NCBI RefSeq assembly: GCF_000835495.1
Contig: NW_015622541.1
Span: 6,696,001 to 6,760,000, forward strand
Reading direction: 5' to 3'
Origin: Cladophialophora immunda
Taxonomy: Eukaryota > Ascomycota > Eurotiomycetes > Chaetothyriales > Herpotrichiellaceae
Length of the DNA: 64,000 nucleotides
The notes below the pieces were generated by a model, which worked only from the letters and a program-made list of their open reading frames with translations, was not told where the DNA came from and ran no database searches. Both the position numbers and the translations under genes were made by a program. How positions within the stretch are numbered: the first letter of the stretch is position 1; each line of letters opens with the position of its first letter. Below are positions 9,576-19,674 of the stretch, one piece after another.

Positions 9576-10641
9576 ATGGGCTCGTACGCGGAACCTCAGT
9601 TGCCCGCCAACATTGGCTTCGTGGGCCTGGGCAATATGGGCTTCCCCATGTTTTCCAACTTGGTCAGCAAACTGCCCGAGACCTCGACGGTACACTTCTA
9701 CGATGTGAACCCGGAGTCAATGCAGAGGGGGCTGAAGGAGTCGGGCGCAGTGGCCAAGCTAGATCCCTGCAGCAGTTCAAGAGAGGTCGCCGAGAAGAGT
9801 GTATGCATTCCATTCCTGTTTGGATGGCGGTACCATTCCAGTCTCGCTAACCCAAGTCCCTTGCGAATAGGATTTGTTCATGTCCATGGTCCCCGAGGGC
9901 AAACACGTCCGAGCAGTCTACCTGGATCCGGAAAACGGCGTGCTGGCGGCCAAAGACCTCAGCGGCAAGATCCTCATCGACAGCAGCACAATCGACACGG
10001 CCACGTCGCTCGAGGTGGGCGAGGAGACGCGCAAACAGCACCCGCGGGCGCACTTCTTCGACGCCCCCGTGTCGGGCGGCACGGCGGGCGCGAAGAAGGG
10101 CTCCATCACGTTCATGATCGGGTGCGCCAAGTCGGACCCCCTGCTGCCGCTGCTGAAGGCGCTGATGGCGCTGATGGGCCACAACATCTACACGTGCGGC
10201 GGCCCGTCGCTGGGGCTGACGGCCAAGTTCTGCAACAACTACCTCAGCTCGTCGATCACGCTGCTCAACGCCGAGATGTTCAACTTCGCCATCAAGTCCG
10301 GCATGGACCCGCGAACGCTGCAGGACATCCTCAAGACCACCACCGGCTGCAACCGCAATGCCCAGTGGGCCAACCCCGTCCCCGGCCTGAGCCCCGACGC
10401 CCCCTCGTCCCGGGGCTACAAGCCGGGCTTCAAGATCGAGTACGTTAAGAAGGACATCGGCCTGGCCATCGCGGCGTGCGAGCGCGTCGGCGCGAAGCTG
10501 TGCGTTGGTCCCACCACCTGGAACACCTACGTCGAGGCCGGCAAGGACCCGCGCTGCGCCGGCATGGACTCCAAGGTCATCTATCGGTACATTGGCGGCG
10601 ACGAGGAGTGGCTGGACAAGTTCCCGCAGCAGGACGAGTGA
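9576..10641 (+). CDS. 3-hydroxyisobutyrate dehydrogenase-family enzyme
   Basis: This is an NAD(P)-dependent beta-hydroxyacid dehydrogenase of 331 residues. Exons are 9576-9800 and 9871-10641, with a GTATGC donor and a GCTAAC branch site. The N-terminal Rossmann motif is IGFVGLGNMG (residues 13-22). The substrate motif is DAPVSGGTAGAKKG (about 139-152). The catalytic lysine is Lys194 in LTAKFCNNY, and the C-terminal helical domain ends with DEEWLDKFPQQDE. Members oxidise 3-hydroxyisobutyrate (valine breakdown), tartronate semialdehyde/glycerate or gamma-hydroxybutyrate. There is no clear mitochondrial leader, which makes a housekeeping valine role less likely. The coding region is very GC-rich at third positions. 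It converges on the Ldh2-type gene, 255 bases away. Confidence 0.88.
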
Positions 10642-10896
10642 TGCCGCAGGACTGGTTTTGCGATGCGTTTCAGGTTGGGGAGATTAGAATACTATAGCTT
10701 GATACACAATGGGATACATGGACGTTCAATCATTGGTATATCTTCGACTTTGCGTAGGCTGCGTCTTCCACTGACGGGAGATACGGCATGTAAACGAACG
10801 CCCTTGAACGAGCTGGAAACTACTGATCGAACAGCTTTAGCCACGCAAACTTGAGATAGGTCTTGGTTGATATCGTCATTCCACGAGTAACATTTC

Positions 10897-11937
10897 TTAT
10901 TTTGCTCCATCTATCAGCTTCTGCAAGCCCTCCAGCACGGACCTGTCGACCTCGACGACCCCTCCTTCCCGCGTGCGCTCACGGCTCTCCCAGCTCCGAT
11001 CGAAGGGCATCCGGATGGGCCCATTGCCCTCGAGCGGGCGGCTGGCCCGGATGGTGTCCGAGTAGGCGGCGACCTCGCGCTTGAAGTCGGCGAGGGGCCG
11101 GAACATCTCTGGGTCCATGGCGATGACCAGCACGCCCCAGCCGTCGTGGGTGCCCGTGTGGGCGGGCGCCCCGGCCAGCGCGCCCAGCAGCTGGATGGCG
11201 ATGGCCAAGCCGCTGCCCTTGTGGCCGCCCCAGACGGCCATGGCGCCGCCGTCGAAGGCGCGGAAGGGGTCGCGGGTCGGGTGGCCGTCGGCGTCGAAGG
11301 CCGTGCCCTCGGGCAGCTCCTCGCCCATAAGCTGCGCCAGCTTGACCTGGGCGTGGATGATCTTGGACGTGCCGATGTCCCAGATGACGGGCTGGTTCGA
11401 CGCGGAGGGGAAGGCGATGCACAGCGGGTTCGTGCCGAAGCGCGGCGTCGAGCTGCCCTCGGGGGCGACCCAGGGCCCCGCGCTGGCCGTGACCAGCGCC
11501 ACCAGGTCCTGCCGCGTGCACATCTCGGCGTAGTACGACAGCATGCCCGCGTAGAAGGTGTCGCTGACGCCCACGACGCCCACGCCGCCCGCCTTGGCCT
11601 TGCTGATGGCGAGCTCCGTCGCCCGGTGCGCCGCCAGGTACCCGATCGCGCCGTGGGCGTCGAGCTGCGCCGACGCCGGCCGCTCGCGCGTCACCACCAT
11701 GTCCGCGCTGCCCACCAGCTTCTCCCGCACCCGCTCCGCGATCGTGAGCACCCTGGCCAGCCCCGTCGGCCCGTAGCCGCGCAGCTGGGCGTCCATGATG
11801 TGCGCGCAGATCGTGTCGGCGTCCTGGTCCGTGAAGCCCACCGCGCGGAGGGCGCGTCGCGAGCGGTCTGTCGCGTCCGCGATCGAGATCGTGACCAGCT
11901 CCTCCCGGGCCATCTTCCAGCTGGAGCCGGTGGCCAT
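10897..11937 (-). CDS. Malate/L-lactate (Ldh2) family dehydrogenase
   Basis: A single-exon gene for 346 residues, close to the roughly 350 usual for this family. The start is MATGSSWKMAREELVTISIA at 11937; an upstream extension to 12069 is open but uses a hydrophobic stretch unlike the family. Family blocks are RAVGFTDQDADTICAHIMDA, TRPERP-type linker, AHGAIGYLAAHRATELAI, GVVGVSDTFYAGMLSYYAE, PRFGTNPLCIAFPS and GGHKGSGLAIAIQLLGALAG. These enzymes use NAD(P) without a classical Rossmann fold and act on malate, lactate, sulfolactate, ureidoglycolate or 2,3-diketo-gulonate. The neighbours are another hydroxyacid dehydrogenase and an anion transporter, which fits a role in organic-acid catabolism. 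A long opposite-strand open frame here comes from high G/C at third positions and is not a gene. Confidence 0.87.
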   Translation of the reverse strand: MATGSSWKMAREELVTISIADATDRSRRALRAVGFTDQDADTICAHIMDAQLRGYGPTGLARVLTIAERVREKLVGSADMVVTRERPASAQLDAHGAIGYLAAHRATELAISKAKAGGVGVVGVSDTFYAGMLSYYAEMCTRQDLVALVTASAGPWVAPEGSSTPRFGTNPLCIAFPSASNQPVIWDIGTSKIIHAQVKLAQLMGEELPEGTAFDADGHPTRDPFRAFDGGAMAVWGGHKGSGLAIAIQLLGALAGAPAHTGTHDGWGVLVIAMDPEMFRPLADFKREVAAYSDTIRASRPLEGNGPIRMPFDRSWESRERTREGGVVEVDRSVLEGLQKLIDGAK

Positions 11938-12640
11938 TTTTGCCGAAGAGGTTACAGGTGTTGGGCCAAATGAGGGGGGGTGAGGAAAACAAAAACAAAC
12001 GACTGCGACGTCGATGACAACAAAAGCGAAGCACAGATGGTCTTGTGAGGGCTGTATATCTACGACCACCCGACGCCGCCAAATCGGGACATGTAGCCGT
12101 CCTCAAGCGCGTTTTTGGTCTGGTGCATTACTTGTACGTTGCAAGTCCGGATGTGTTCTCTCTGCGAAGTCTGCGCGGAAGTCTACCATCCGGGGTGTTT
12201 GACTCGGTGGGAGAATCTCTCTCCGATGGTCCCTCCCCCCCCCCAAAAGGGGGATTTTGCACCAGTAGTTGGAGAATGGCAGTGGCAGTGGCATTGCCGT
12301 GGCTACCAACAAGCACGGGTCCAACGCATGGGAATCTATCTGATCTGATCTGCTCTCGCAAGTGGAGTCTTTTACCAACAACCCCTTTCTTCGATCAAAG
12401 AAACGATTACCGAGAAAAGGGGATGCTTTCAGTGGAGTGAGAATACCGAGTACGGATCCAATTTCAGGGGTGGCAGCTTGGGCCAAACTAGAATAGACGT
12501 CTACATTGGGGCATTCCCTTCTTCATATTCGATCGCAGGCAGCTCACGCTCCTCAAGGCTAATGTTCGCCGATGAAAATTAAACTTGAAATCCTCTTGAG
12601 CACTCGTCACATGTCTTTCCTCCTTCGCAGCGAAACTCGG
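11938..12640. other. Intergenic region with C-tract hairpin
   Basis: About 700 bases between the Ldh2-type start and the 3' end of the transporter. A run of ten C (12235-12244), then AAAA, then GGGGG forms a short possible hairpin. No coding sequence is supported. Confidence 0.4.
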
Positions 12641-14373
12641 TTAGTAGGTGTATCGGAATCCAGGCTGTCCCTCAATGACAATCTCGCCACGGTCGGCCCG
12701 CTTGTTCTGGATGTAAAAGATGACAAAGTTCTTGGCCACAAGCACGAAGTAGAGCATCTAGACGGCAGGTCAGTAAATTCGATCTTGGAGTCGCCCCGTC
12801 CGGAGGGATATTTTGCGCTCACCTGAAAGCCAATGCAGATCCAGAGGCCCGATCTGTAGCCCGGCGCGTCCTTGGACTGGAACACGTTGCCTGCGATGAT
12901 GCCGCCAAAGGCACCGCCCATGACCATGAGGGCCATGGTGAGGCCCTTCTTGTTCTGCCCGACCATGTTGTTGTGCGCGTAGGCCCACTGGGTAGGGATG
13001 TTGGCGATGATGCCCATGACGCCCAAGAACACCCCGGCGTAGCGTGCGTGGACGTTGTCGGCGAAACCCGTCAGGGACACCCCGACAATATACATGGACG
13101 CGTTGAAGAGCATGACCGGGCCGCGGATCTTGAAGTGGTCGGCCGTGAACGCGCAGATCATGATCCACGCCGCCCCGGCCGCGTATGGAGGGAAAGTCAG
13201 CAGCTGGGCCCGGCCGGTCGAGTAGCCGAAGCCGTCCTTCAAGATCACGGGCAGGAAGTATGAGAAGGCGTAGACGCCCGTGTTGTTGAGCAGGAGGTAC
13301 AGGGTGAACTCCCAGAGCTTCCAGTCTTGAAAGTGTTTCATGGCGATCCGAAAGGTGATTTTGTCCTCGACGGCGTCGCCACGATCACGCTCCACGCGGG
13401 CGAGAACGATGGCGGCTTCCTCGGGCGTCAAAAAGCCGGGCAGGCCAAGGGAGTTTTTGACGGTGGCTTTTTCGGGGAAGTCGACCATGACCACGTAGGA
13501 GACGAGGCCGACGATGGTGCTGACGATGCCCTCCTGTATCCAAACAGTCAGAAGATGCCACTCTGTACCTGGGGAAAAGTAGACTTGGGCTTACGATGAT
13601 AAAGATCCACGACCACCCATTCAACCCGGAGTCTCCAGCCATCTGCTCGATCCCGTAGGCGAGCAGCCCGGCCAGGCCGCTGGAAGCATTGCCAATCACG
13701 TAGAACCCGGCAATGCGGGCCTGGATTTCGTAGCGTGTGTACCAGTTGTACAGCAGAAACATGGCTGCCGGGACGAGACCACCTTCGAGGAAGCCGAGGA
13801 GGACACGGCACAGGGCGAGCTCACCCCAGGTCTTGACGAAGCCTTGACAGAGGGTCACGACGCCCCATATGGTTGTAATGGTACCGATCCACAGAGCAGG
13901 GCCGACCTTTCGGACAAGGAATGTCGCCGGGATGTCGACGAGACAGTATCCAACGAAGAAAATCATGGCCAAGACGGAGTAGCGGTTGCCGATGTTGGTC
14001 TTGAGGTCTTCACTCATGCCGGCGATGTTGGCCTGCGGACATGGTCAGTTGTTGTCCCAAGAGACACATTGATGTATAATGAGGGAGTACTCACGTTTCC
14101 CAGGTTGGACCTGTCGATGAACGCCCACATGTAGAGCAGAGAGAGCATGGGCACAAGACGCAGGTCGACTTTCCACATGACTTTGCGGACGGTCTTGGGG
14201 TCCTCCTCGAGATGAGACTCCAGCACCGCCTTCAGCGGGATGTGGTACTTCTGCTCGAGCTCGTCGGCATCGTGCTGCACCTGCTCGGAGATGAGGTCCT
14301 TGAAGTGGCTCTGCTTCTCTGCATCTTCCACATGGTGCATGGCGGTATTCTTGACGCCCGCGGTGTTGGTCAT
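12641..14373 (-). CDS. MFS transporter, ACS (allantoate permease-like) family
   Basis: A plasma-membrane anion:proton symporter of 514 residues. Exons on the minus strand are 14373-14095, 14032-13595, 13533-12823 and 12757-12641; all introns (61-65 nt) have GTRAGN donors. The protein begins MTNTAGVKNTAM and has a long charged N-terminus, then helix 1 (LRLVPMLSLLYMWAFIDRSN) with the conserved D-R-S-N pattern. Next come FFVGYCLVDIPATFLVRKVG and the motif-A-like loop, then VLLGFLEGGLVPAAMFLLYN. It ends GQPGFRYTY, the usual ACS-family tail. Relatives carry allantoate, nicotinate, pantothenate, tartrate and other carboxylates. Its neighbours are organic-acid dehydrogenases, so it probably imports the acid or lactone they consume. 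It shares a 730-base divergent region with the flavoprotein at 15104. Confidence 0.9.
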
Positions 14374-15103
14374 GGTAATGACTCCAAGCACAAAAGAGAC
14401 ACTGCGAGATGCCTTGACAAAAGCAAAGACGGCGCTTTTCGAAAAGGAAGACAGTGGGCAACTGAGCACACAGGAGACTTGCTCTGGAAAAGCGAGATAG
14501 GGACGACGGCCTTGCTCTAAGTATCAGAAGACACCGCCTGGAACCTCCTGGAGTAATGGGCCCCGAAGATACAGGCCAACACCATGCCCCTTTGCGTTTG
14601 GCGGTGCGAGGCTGGGCCGGCACATGGGGGTGTTTAGACCTGCTGGAAGGACGGGAGAGGGATAAGTCTGGAGCAATGCCCTTCCCCGCAGGATGTACTC
14701 CAGATTCTCGCTAGCGGCACGCAGAGGACGGTGAGTGCCAGTGAGCATCGGGTAACGCGGCTTGGACTCTGCAGGGATGGCGGAGCTTGATGCTCTATCA
14801 ACCCGTGTCTGCGGAGGGAGAGTCTCCGAAGCTGGGGGCTAGCCGGGGAGAGGTCGGTCGCTGTCCTGCCGTCTATCAGCTTCGATCATGAGAGGTCTAC
14901 ACCGCCACCAATGATATCGAGCAGGACGAAATTACAGAGGAGGACAGTGACCTGATCACAGCCTCGTGTGTTCCAGCTTGAGACGGGACTTGGGTCTTGC
15001 TTTCGCCTAATATATACTGCTTATACTGCTGAAGCCTTGACAATCAAATCTTCACATCAACAAACACACTTTCGACTGAACAACAGAAGACTACAAGATC
15101 AAT
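14374..15103. other. Divergent promoter region, ACS transporter / flavoprotein
   Basis: About 730 bases between divergent starts. It should hold both promoters. Short frames on either strand show no domain content. Confidence 0.45.
15011..15016 (+). promoter_or_regulatory. TATA-like element of the flavoprotein gene
   Basis: TATATA lies about 90 bases upstream of the ATG at 15104, followed by an A/C-rich leader. The placement fits a core promoter. Confidence 0.4.
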
Positions 15104-16684
15104 ATGAGTTTGCCCGCTGCGTGCGACGTGCTTGTTGTCGGCAGCGGCAATGCTGGCTTCGCTGCCGCCCTTTCGGCCTCTCAGTCAGGGGCAAAGAGGA
15201 TCTTACTCATCGATAAGTGTCCCGAATCCTGGGCGGGCGGGAATTCTTATTTTACTGCTGGAGCATACCGGACCGTTCATCATGGCCTAAACGACCTCTT
15301 GCCCATCGTGAACAATGTGGACGCAGAGCTAGCGGGAAAGATCGATCTGGATCCCTACACGGAGAAGGACTTTTCTGATGATATGCACCGTATCTGTGGG
15401 GGCAGATCAAACCCCGAGCTCTCCACGGCTCTAATCAAAGATTCCAATTCGGCCATCAAATGGCTGGCTCAGAATGGAGTCAGGTTTCAGCTCTCATTCA
15501 ACAGACAAGCCTACGAGGTCAACGGTCGATTCAAATTCTGGGGCGGGCTACACCTCAAGACTCAGGACGGAGGTAAAGGTCTGATCGAAGACTACCTCCA
15601 GATGGCGCGGCGGCAGAAGATTGCGCTCTCCTTCAACACCGCTCTGACCGGTCTGTCGGTAGAGGCCAATGGCAGGGTCAATGCAACCGTCCACCGAGAC
15701 CGAAAGGAACACACCATCAAGGCTGGGGCCGTGATTCTTGCCGCGGGAGGCTTCGAAGCAAGCCCGCGTCTACGGTGCCAGTACCTAGGTCCTGGATGGG
15801 ATATGGCTCTGGTGCGTGGGACGCCCTTCAACACGGGCGACTGTCTGGAAATAGCTATGAGAGACGTCTCTGCTCTAGCAGCTGGGAACTGGAGCGGATG
15901 CCACTCGGTTGCGTGGGATGCCAATGCGGACCCCAACACTGGCGATCGACTGGCATCGAACGAATATACAAAATCCGGATACCCTCTCGGTGTCATGATC
16001 AACACGCAAGGGAAGCGGTTTGTGGACGAAGGAGTCGATCTCCGGAACTACACTTATGCCATATTTGGTCGTGCGATCCTCGCCCAGCCCGAGAGCGTGG
16101 CGTTCCAAGTATGGGACTCTCGCACGAGCCCTTGGTTGAGAACCGAGGAATACCGGGAGGAGCGCGTGGAGAGAATCACCGCCAATACCATCGAGGAACT
16201 GGCCGACAAATGTGCGCAACGGGGACTGCGCAACCGCGAGAGCTTCATCAGTACATTGCGGGAGTACAACGAAGCTGTCTATGCTCATCGGCAAGAGCAC
16301 CCCACGGCGACCTGGAACCCGGCCATCAAAGACGGGCTCTCGACACAATCCTCCACTAAGAAACTGGCGCTGGCCAAGTCGAACTGGGCGCTTCCAATCG
16401 ACCAAGGGCCATTCCTCGCTGTCAAAGTCTCTTGTGGAGTGACATTCACATTCGGCGGGTTGTCTGTGAACCCGGAGACGGCGCAGTTGAAGAGTGCAGT
16501 GACCCGGGAGGGCATACCGGGGGTGTATTGCATTGGCGAAATGCTTGGAGGGCTGTTCTATTCCAACTACCCCGGCGGGAGTGGCCTCACTTCAGGCGCG
16601 GTGTTTGGACGCCGGGCGGGCAAAGCGGCTGCTCAATGGGCTGCGAGATCGTCTCTACAAACCGGACAGTTGGCGAAGCTGTAG
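15104..16684 (+). CDS. FAD-dependent tricarballylate dehydrogenase/fumarate reductase-like enzyme
   Basis: A single-exon gene for 526 residues of the FAD_binding_2 (succinate dehydrogenase/fumarate reductase flavoprotein) superfamily. The N-terminal dinucleotide-binding motif is CDVLVVGSGNAGFAAALSAS (Gly13-Ser-Gly-Asn-Ala-Gly18). AVILAAGGFEASPRLRCQYL is the second FAD contact. The C-terminal part has VYCIGEMLGGLFYSNYPGGS then GLTSGAVFGRRAGKAAA, the closing FAD motif. The overall layout resembles TcuA (tricarballylate to aconitate) and related 3-ketosteroid dehydrogenase-like proteins that lack a cytochrome domain. No leader peptide is seen, so it is probably cytosolic. Flanked by an anion transporter and SSADH, it would fit oxidation of a tri- or dicarboxylate in the same pathway. 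The family is sure; the precise substrate is open. Confidence 0.86.
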   Translation: MSLPAACDVLVVGSGNAGFAAALSASQSGAKRILLIDKCPESWAGGNSYFTAGAYRTVHHGLNDLLPIVNNVDAELAGKIDLDPYTEKDFSDDMHRICGGRSNPELSTALIKDSNSAIKWLAQNGVRFQLSFNRQAYEVNGRFKFWGGLHLKTQDGGKGLIEDYLQMARRQKIALSFNTALTGLSVEANGRVNATVHRDRKEHTIKAGAVILAAGGFEASPRLRCQYLGPGWDMALVRGTPFNTGDCLEIAMRDVSALAAGNWSGCHSVAWDANADPNTGDRLASNEYTKSGYPLGVMINTQGKRFVDEGVDLRNYTYAIFGRAILAQPESVAFQVWDSRTSPWLRTEEYREERVERITANTIEELADKCAQRGLRNRESFISTLREYNEAVYAHRQEHPTATWNPAIKDGLSTQSSTKKLALAKSNWALPIDQGPFLAVKVSCGVTFTFGGLSVNPETAQLKSAVTREGIPGVYCIGEMLGGLFYSNYPGGSGLTSGAVFGRRAGKAAAQWAARSSLQTGQLAKL

Positions 16685-17287
16685 ACGCCTACAAAGTGTC
16701 GCTGCCGTCGCTGAATAGCACTATTACTCCCCTCAACCTAGCACTTAGGGCAATTGTGGAAAAGATTAAATACCTTCGCAGGTGTCTGGTAGAGGCGACC
16801 AGCTCCCCCTTTGTATTCTACAGGGTCCCCAGAAAAAGCATATATGAAGTCAGGCATCTGCCCGCTTCCTTTGGAGTGGCCATCTTAATCTCTAGGATAG
16901 TCACATACAGAAGAGGTAGCAGATAGATAGAACATTTTACTCGACGCTCAAAGCTTTCTTGTTTAGTTATATCCGCCGAACAACAACGAGCCATCGCAGT
17001 TTGTTTAGAAGCTTCGCTACGGAGGCAGGCGAGCGAGCGAGCGAGAACAAATCTGCCACGTCCCTCGACCACCACCAAAAGTCACCTAGCTCGTCAGCAT
17101 GCCGAAACGGAGACTCACTCTCCGAAGCGGGACAACGCCCGACCTTTGGTGATGGTTTTTTTCTCTCGGCACGCCCTCCCCGCAGCCTGTCAACATTTGG
17201 GGTTGCTAGGGGCACTTTTTTGCGCCTGGCTGGCGAGGCGTGGATGGAGTTTCGGAGAGCATCATCAGTGGCTTGAACCTGAGCGCC
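16685..17287. other. Intergenic region upstream of SSADH
   Basis: About 600 bases with no supported coding sequence. A GAGC-type short repeat (about 17031-17044, gcgagcgagcgagcgag) is a small microsatellite in the SSADH leader. Confidence 0.45.
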
Positions 17288-19147
17288 ATGCGGATAAATT
17301 GGACGAGGCTTTCGAGAATCAGCGAGGTTCGACCCCTGCCGTTCAGACCTTTGTATGTGCCTCCAAAGCGTTCTGCAAGACGACCAGCTGCTTTTGCCTC
17401 GGTGAGATCACAGCGCAACTTTTACGCCACGATGTCAAACAAGTCGCCGTTCAAAAAGTCTATACCGTACGAGGTGAGAGATGGATATTCAATAGCGACG
17501 GCACGGGTCTGACGTTTGCAACATCAGTTCAAAGACTTGACTCTCATTGACACGCGGTCGTTGATCGGAGGCCAATGGGTTGGTGCCGCGTCGGGCAAGA
17601 CGTTCAAACTTACGGGTGAGAGAGCGCCCAGCGGCTCCTGAGGCTAGCAATCTCCTCTCGTCTCTAATGCGAAATGTAGACCCGGAGGACGATGCTGAGA
17701 TCTGTGACATCGCCGACCTGGGCGCTGAAGACACCCGCAACGCCATCGAAGCGGCGAGCAGAGCCTTCGAGACGTACAGACTCACCCCCCACCGGGAGAG
17801 GCGGTGGCTGATGCGGCGCTGGGCCGACCTGATCAAGGCCAACAGGGAAGACCTCGCGGCATTGTGCACTCTCGAACTAGGCAAGCCGTACACCGAGTCA
17901 CTCGGCACCGTACAGTATGCGGTCGACTTTATCGACTGGTTCGAGGGCGGCATCGAGCGCACCTTCGGCGAGACCATCCCTGCGGCGCGCGGGAACAACC
18001 GAATCCTGACGATCCGGGAGCCTCAGGGCGTGGTCGCCTGCATTACGCCCTGGAACTCGCCCGTGGCCATGGTCACCCGCAAGGTGGGCGCCGCGATCGC
18101 AGCCGGCAACACGGTCGTGTGCAAGCCAGCGCCCGAAACGCCACTGTGTGCGATTGCGCTCGCCAAGCTGTTTGAGCGCGCGGGCGGCCCGCCTGGCGTG
18201 TTCAACATCGTCACTGCCGGCGTCGAGAACACTCCGGCGATCGGCGAGGAACTGTGTAGTCACCCGGCGGTCAAGCACCTGAGTTTCACGGGGTCGACCG
18301 CCGTGGGCCGTCTGCTGAACACGATCTGTGCCAAAACGATCAAGAAGACCAGTCTTGAGCTGGGCGGGAACGCCCCGTTTATTGTGTTTGAAGATGCCAA
18401 TATCGAGAAGGCTGTGGCGGGTATGTGTTCTCTCTTCCCTTTTCTATCGGATCTATCGTCTACGGGAAAACGGCCCTCCAACAATTTTCACGGTGGGGAA
18501 ATGCAATCTAACACCGTCCAGGTCTCATTACTTCCAAGTTTAGATCGTCGGGGCAAACATGCGTCTGTGCAAATCGCATCTTCGTGCATGCATCAATACT
18601 GGACAAGTTCGCAGACGCCTTGACGGACGGGTTGAAACGCACTTTCACCTACGGGTCCGTGTGGGACAGAAAGGTCAACTTCGGGCCGTTGTACGCCGGA
18701 AAGGGCATCGCGAAGGTGGAAGATCATTTGGACGACGCTCTGGGCAAGGGAGCTCGGGTCCATGCCGGCGGCAAGGACAACACCCTGGGCCCCAACTTCT
18801 TCCCCGCGACGGTGGTGAAGGGAGGCACGGCGGGGATGAAGTTCATGAAGGAAGAGACCTTCGGCCCACTGGCCTTTCTGGCCCCTTTCCAGACCGAGGC
18901 GGAGGTCATCAAGATGGCGAACACGTCCGACGTCGGCTTGGCCGGGTACTTCTACACCGAGGACATTTCGCGGCTGTGGAGGGTCAGTGAAGCGTTGAAG
19001 GTGGGCATGGTCGGGGTCAGAGTCGGGCTGGTCAGCGCGGCTGAGGCGCCGTTCGGCGGTGTCCTGGAGAGCGGATTGGGCCGGGAAGGAGGCATCGCGG
19101 CGCTGGAGGAATACTTGAATATCAAAAGCATAACGATCGGTATCTGA
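17288..19147 (+). CDS. Succinate-semialdehyde dehydrogenase with mitochondrial-type presequence
   Basis: An NAD(P)-dependent aldehyde dehydrogenase of 546 residues. Exons are 17288-17473, 17528-17615, 17680-18420 and 18522-19147. The N-terminus MRINWTRLSRISEVRPLPFR and following stretch is rich in Arg and Ser, lacks acidic residues apart from one Glu, and ends RSQRNFYAT before MSNKSPF, a plausible mitochondrial presequence. The body has CITPWNSPVAMVTRK, KHLSFTGSTAVGRLL, catalytic Glu318 in SLELGGNAPFIVFEDA and catalytic Cys352 in SSGQTCVCANR. The C-terminus APFGGVLESGLGREG matches SSADH rather than general aldehyde dehydrogenases. It converts succinate semialdehyde to succinate (GABA or gamma-hydroxybutyrate breakdown). 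It is followed in tandem by a zinc alcohol dehydrogenase, which could supply the semialdehyde. Confidence 0.9.
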
Positions 19148-19674
19148 GTGTGCCTTTGCTGGCTTTTAGGGAGCTCGGAGCTGTCAGGTATGCGAAGGAT
19201 TGATGTCACAGGATTTAGAAAGGTCCATGAGGCCATGACCAGGCTCGCAAGGCTGTCATCCGTCTCGACAGACTTGGCGTTGTGAGAATCCAACTAAGGA
19301 CCTCGACCACATTTGCGCCATATCCATACCATTGATCACCACAATGAGGCGTGACGTGCCGCCGTACTCGGCGTTTTTCCCGGTGATTGAGATCCTGCCG
19401 GAGGTTGTTTCCCCGCAGAAGCATTTACCGAGGAGCGCTCTCTCCAACGCGCATGGAGTAGAAGCGATCGATAGATGGGGGACCCGGTCATTACTGATGG
19501 GGCGAAGTGATCCATGACATTTCGAGAAGTGCAGTGTCGTCGAGAGTGCAAACTCAGAGCGGACGAGCAGCTTGCCTTCGCCATCAGGGATTCCCGCGAC
19601 CACCACCCGATTCACATCGTCGAAAAGAAAGGAGGCCAGCCTCGTCGTCCCATCGCTCGACTGAACCCGCCACA
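19148..19674. other. Intergenic region between SSADH and alcohol dehydrogenase
   Basis: About 530 bases between tandem genes. No coding sequence is supported; it presumably holds the SSADH 3' end and the alcohol dehydrogenase promoter. Confidence 0.4.

Noticed and set aside
10979..12106. 375-codon minus-strand frame and 275-codon plus-strand frame (11146-11973)
   Set aside because: Both overlap the Ldh2-type gene and are low-complexity Arg/Gly/His shadows.
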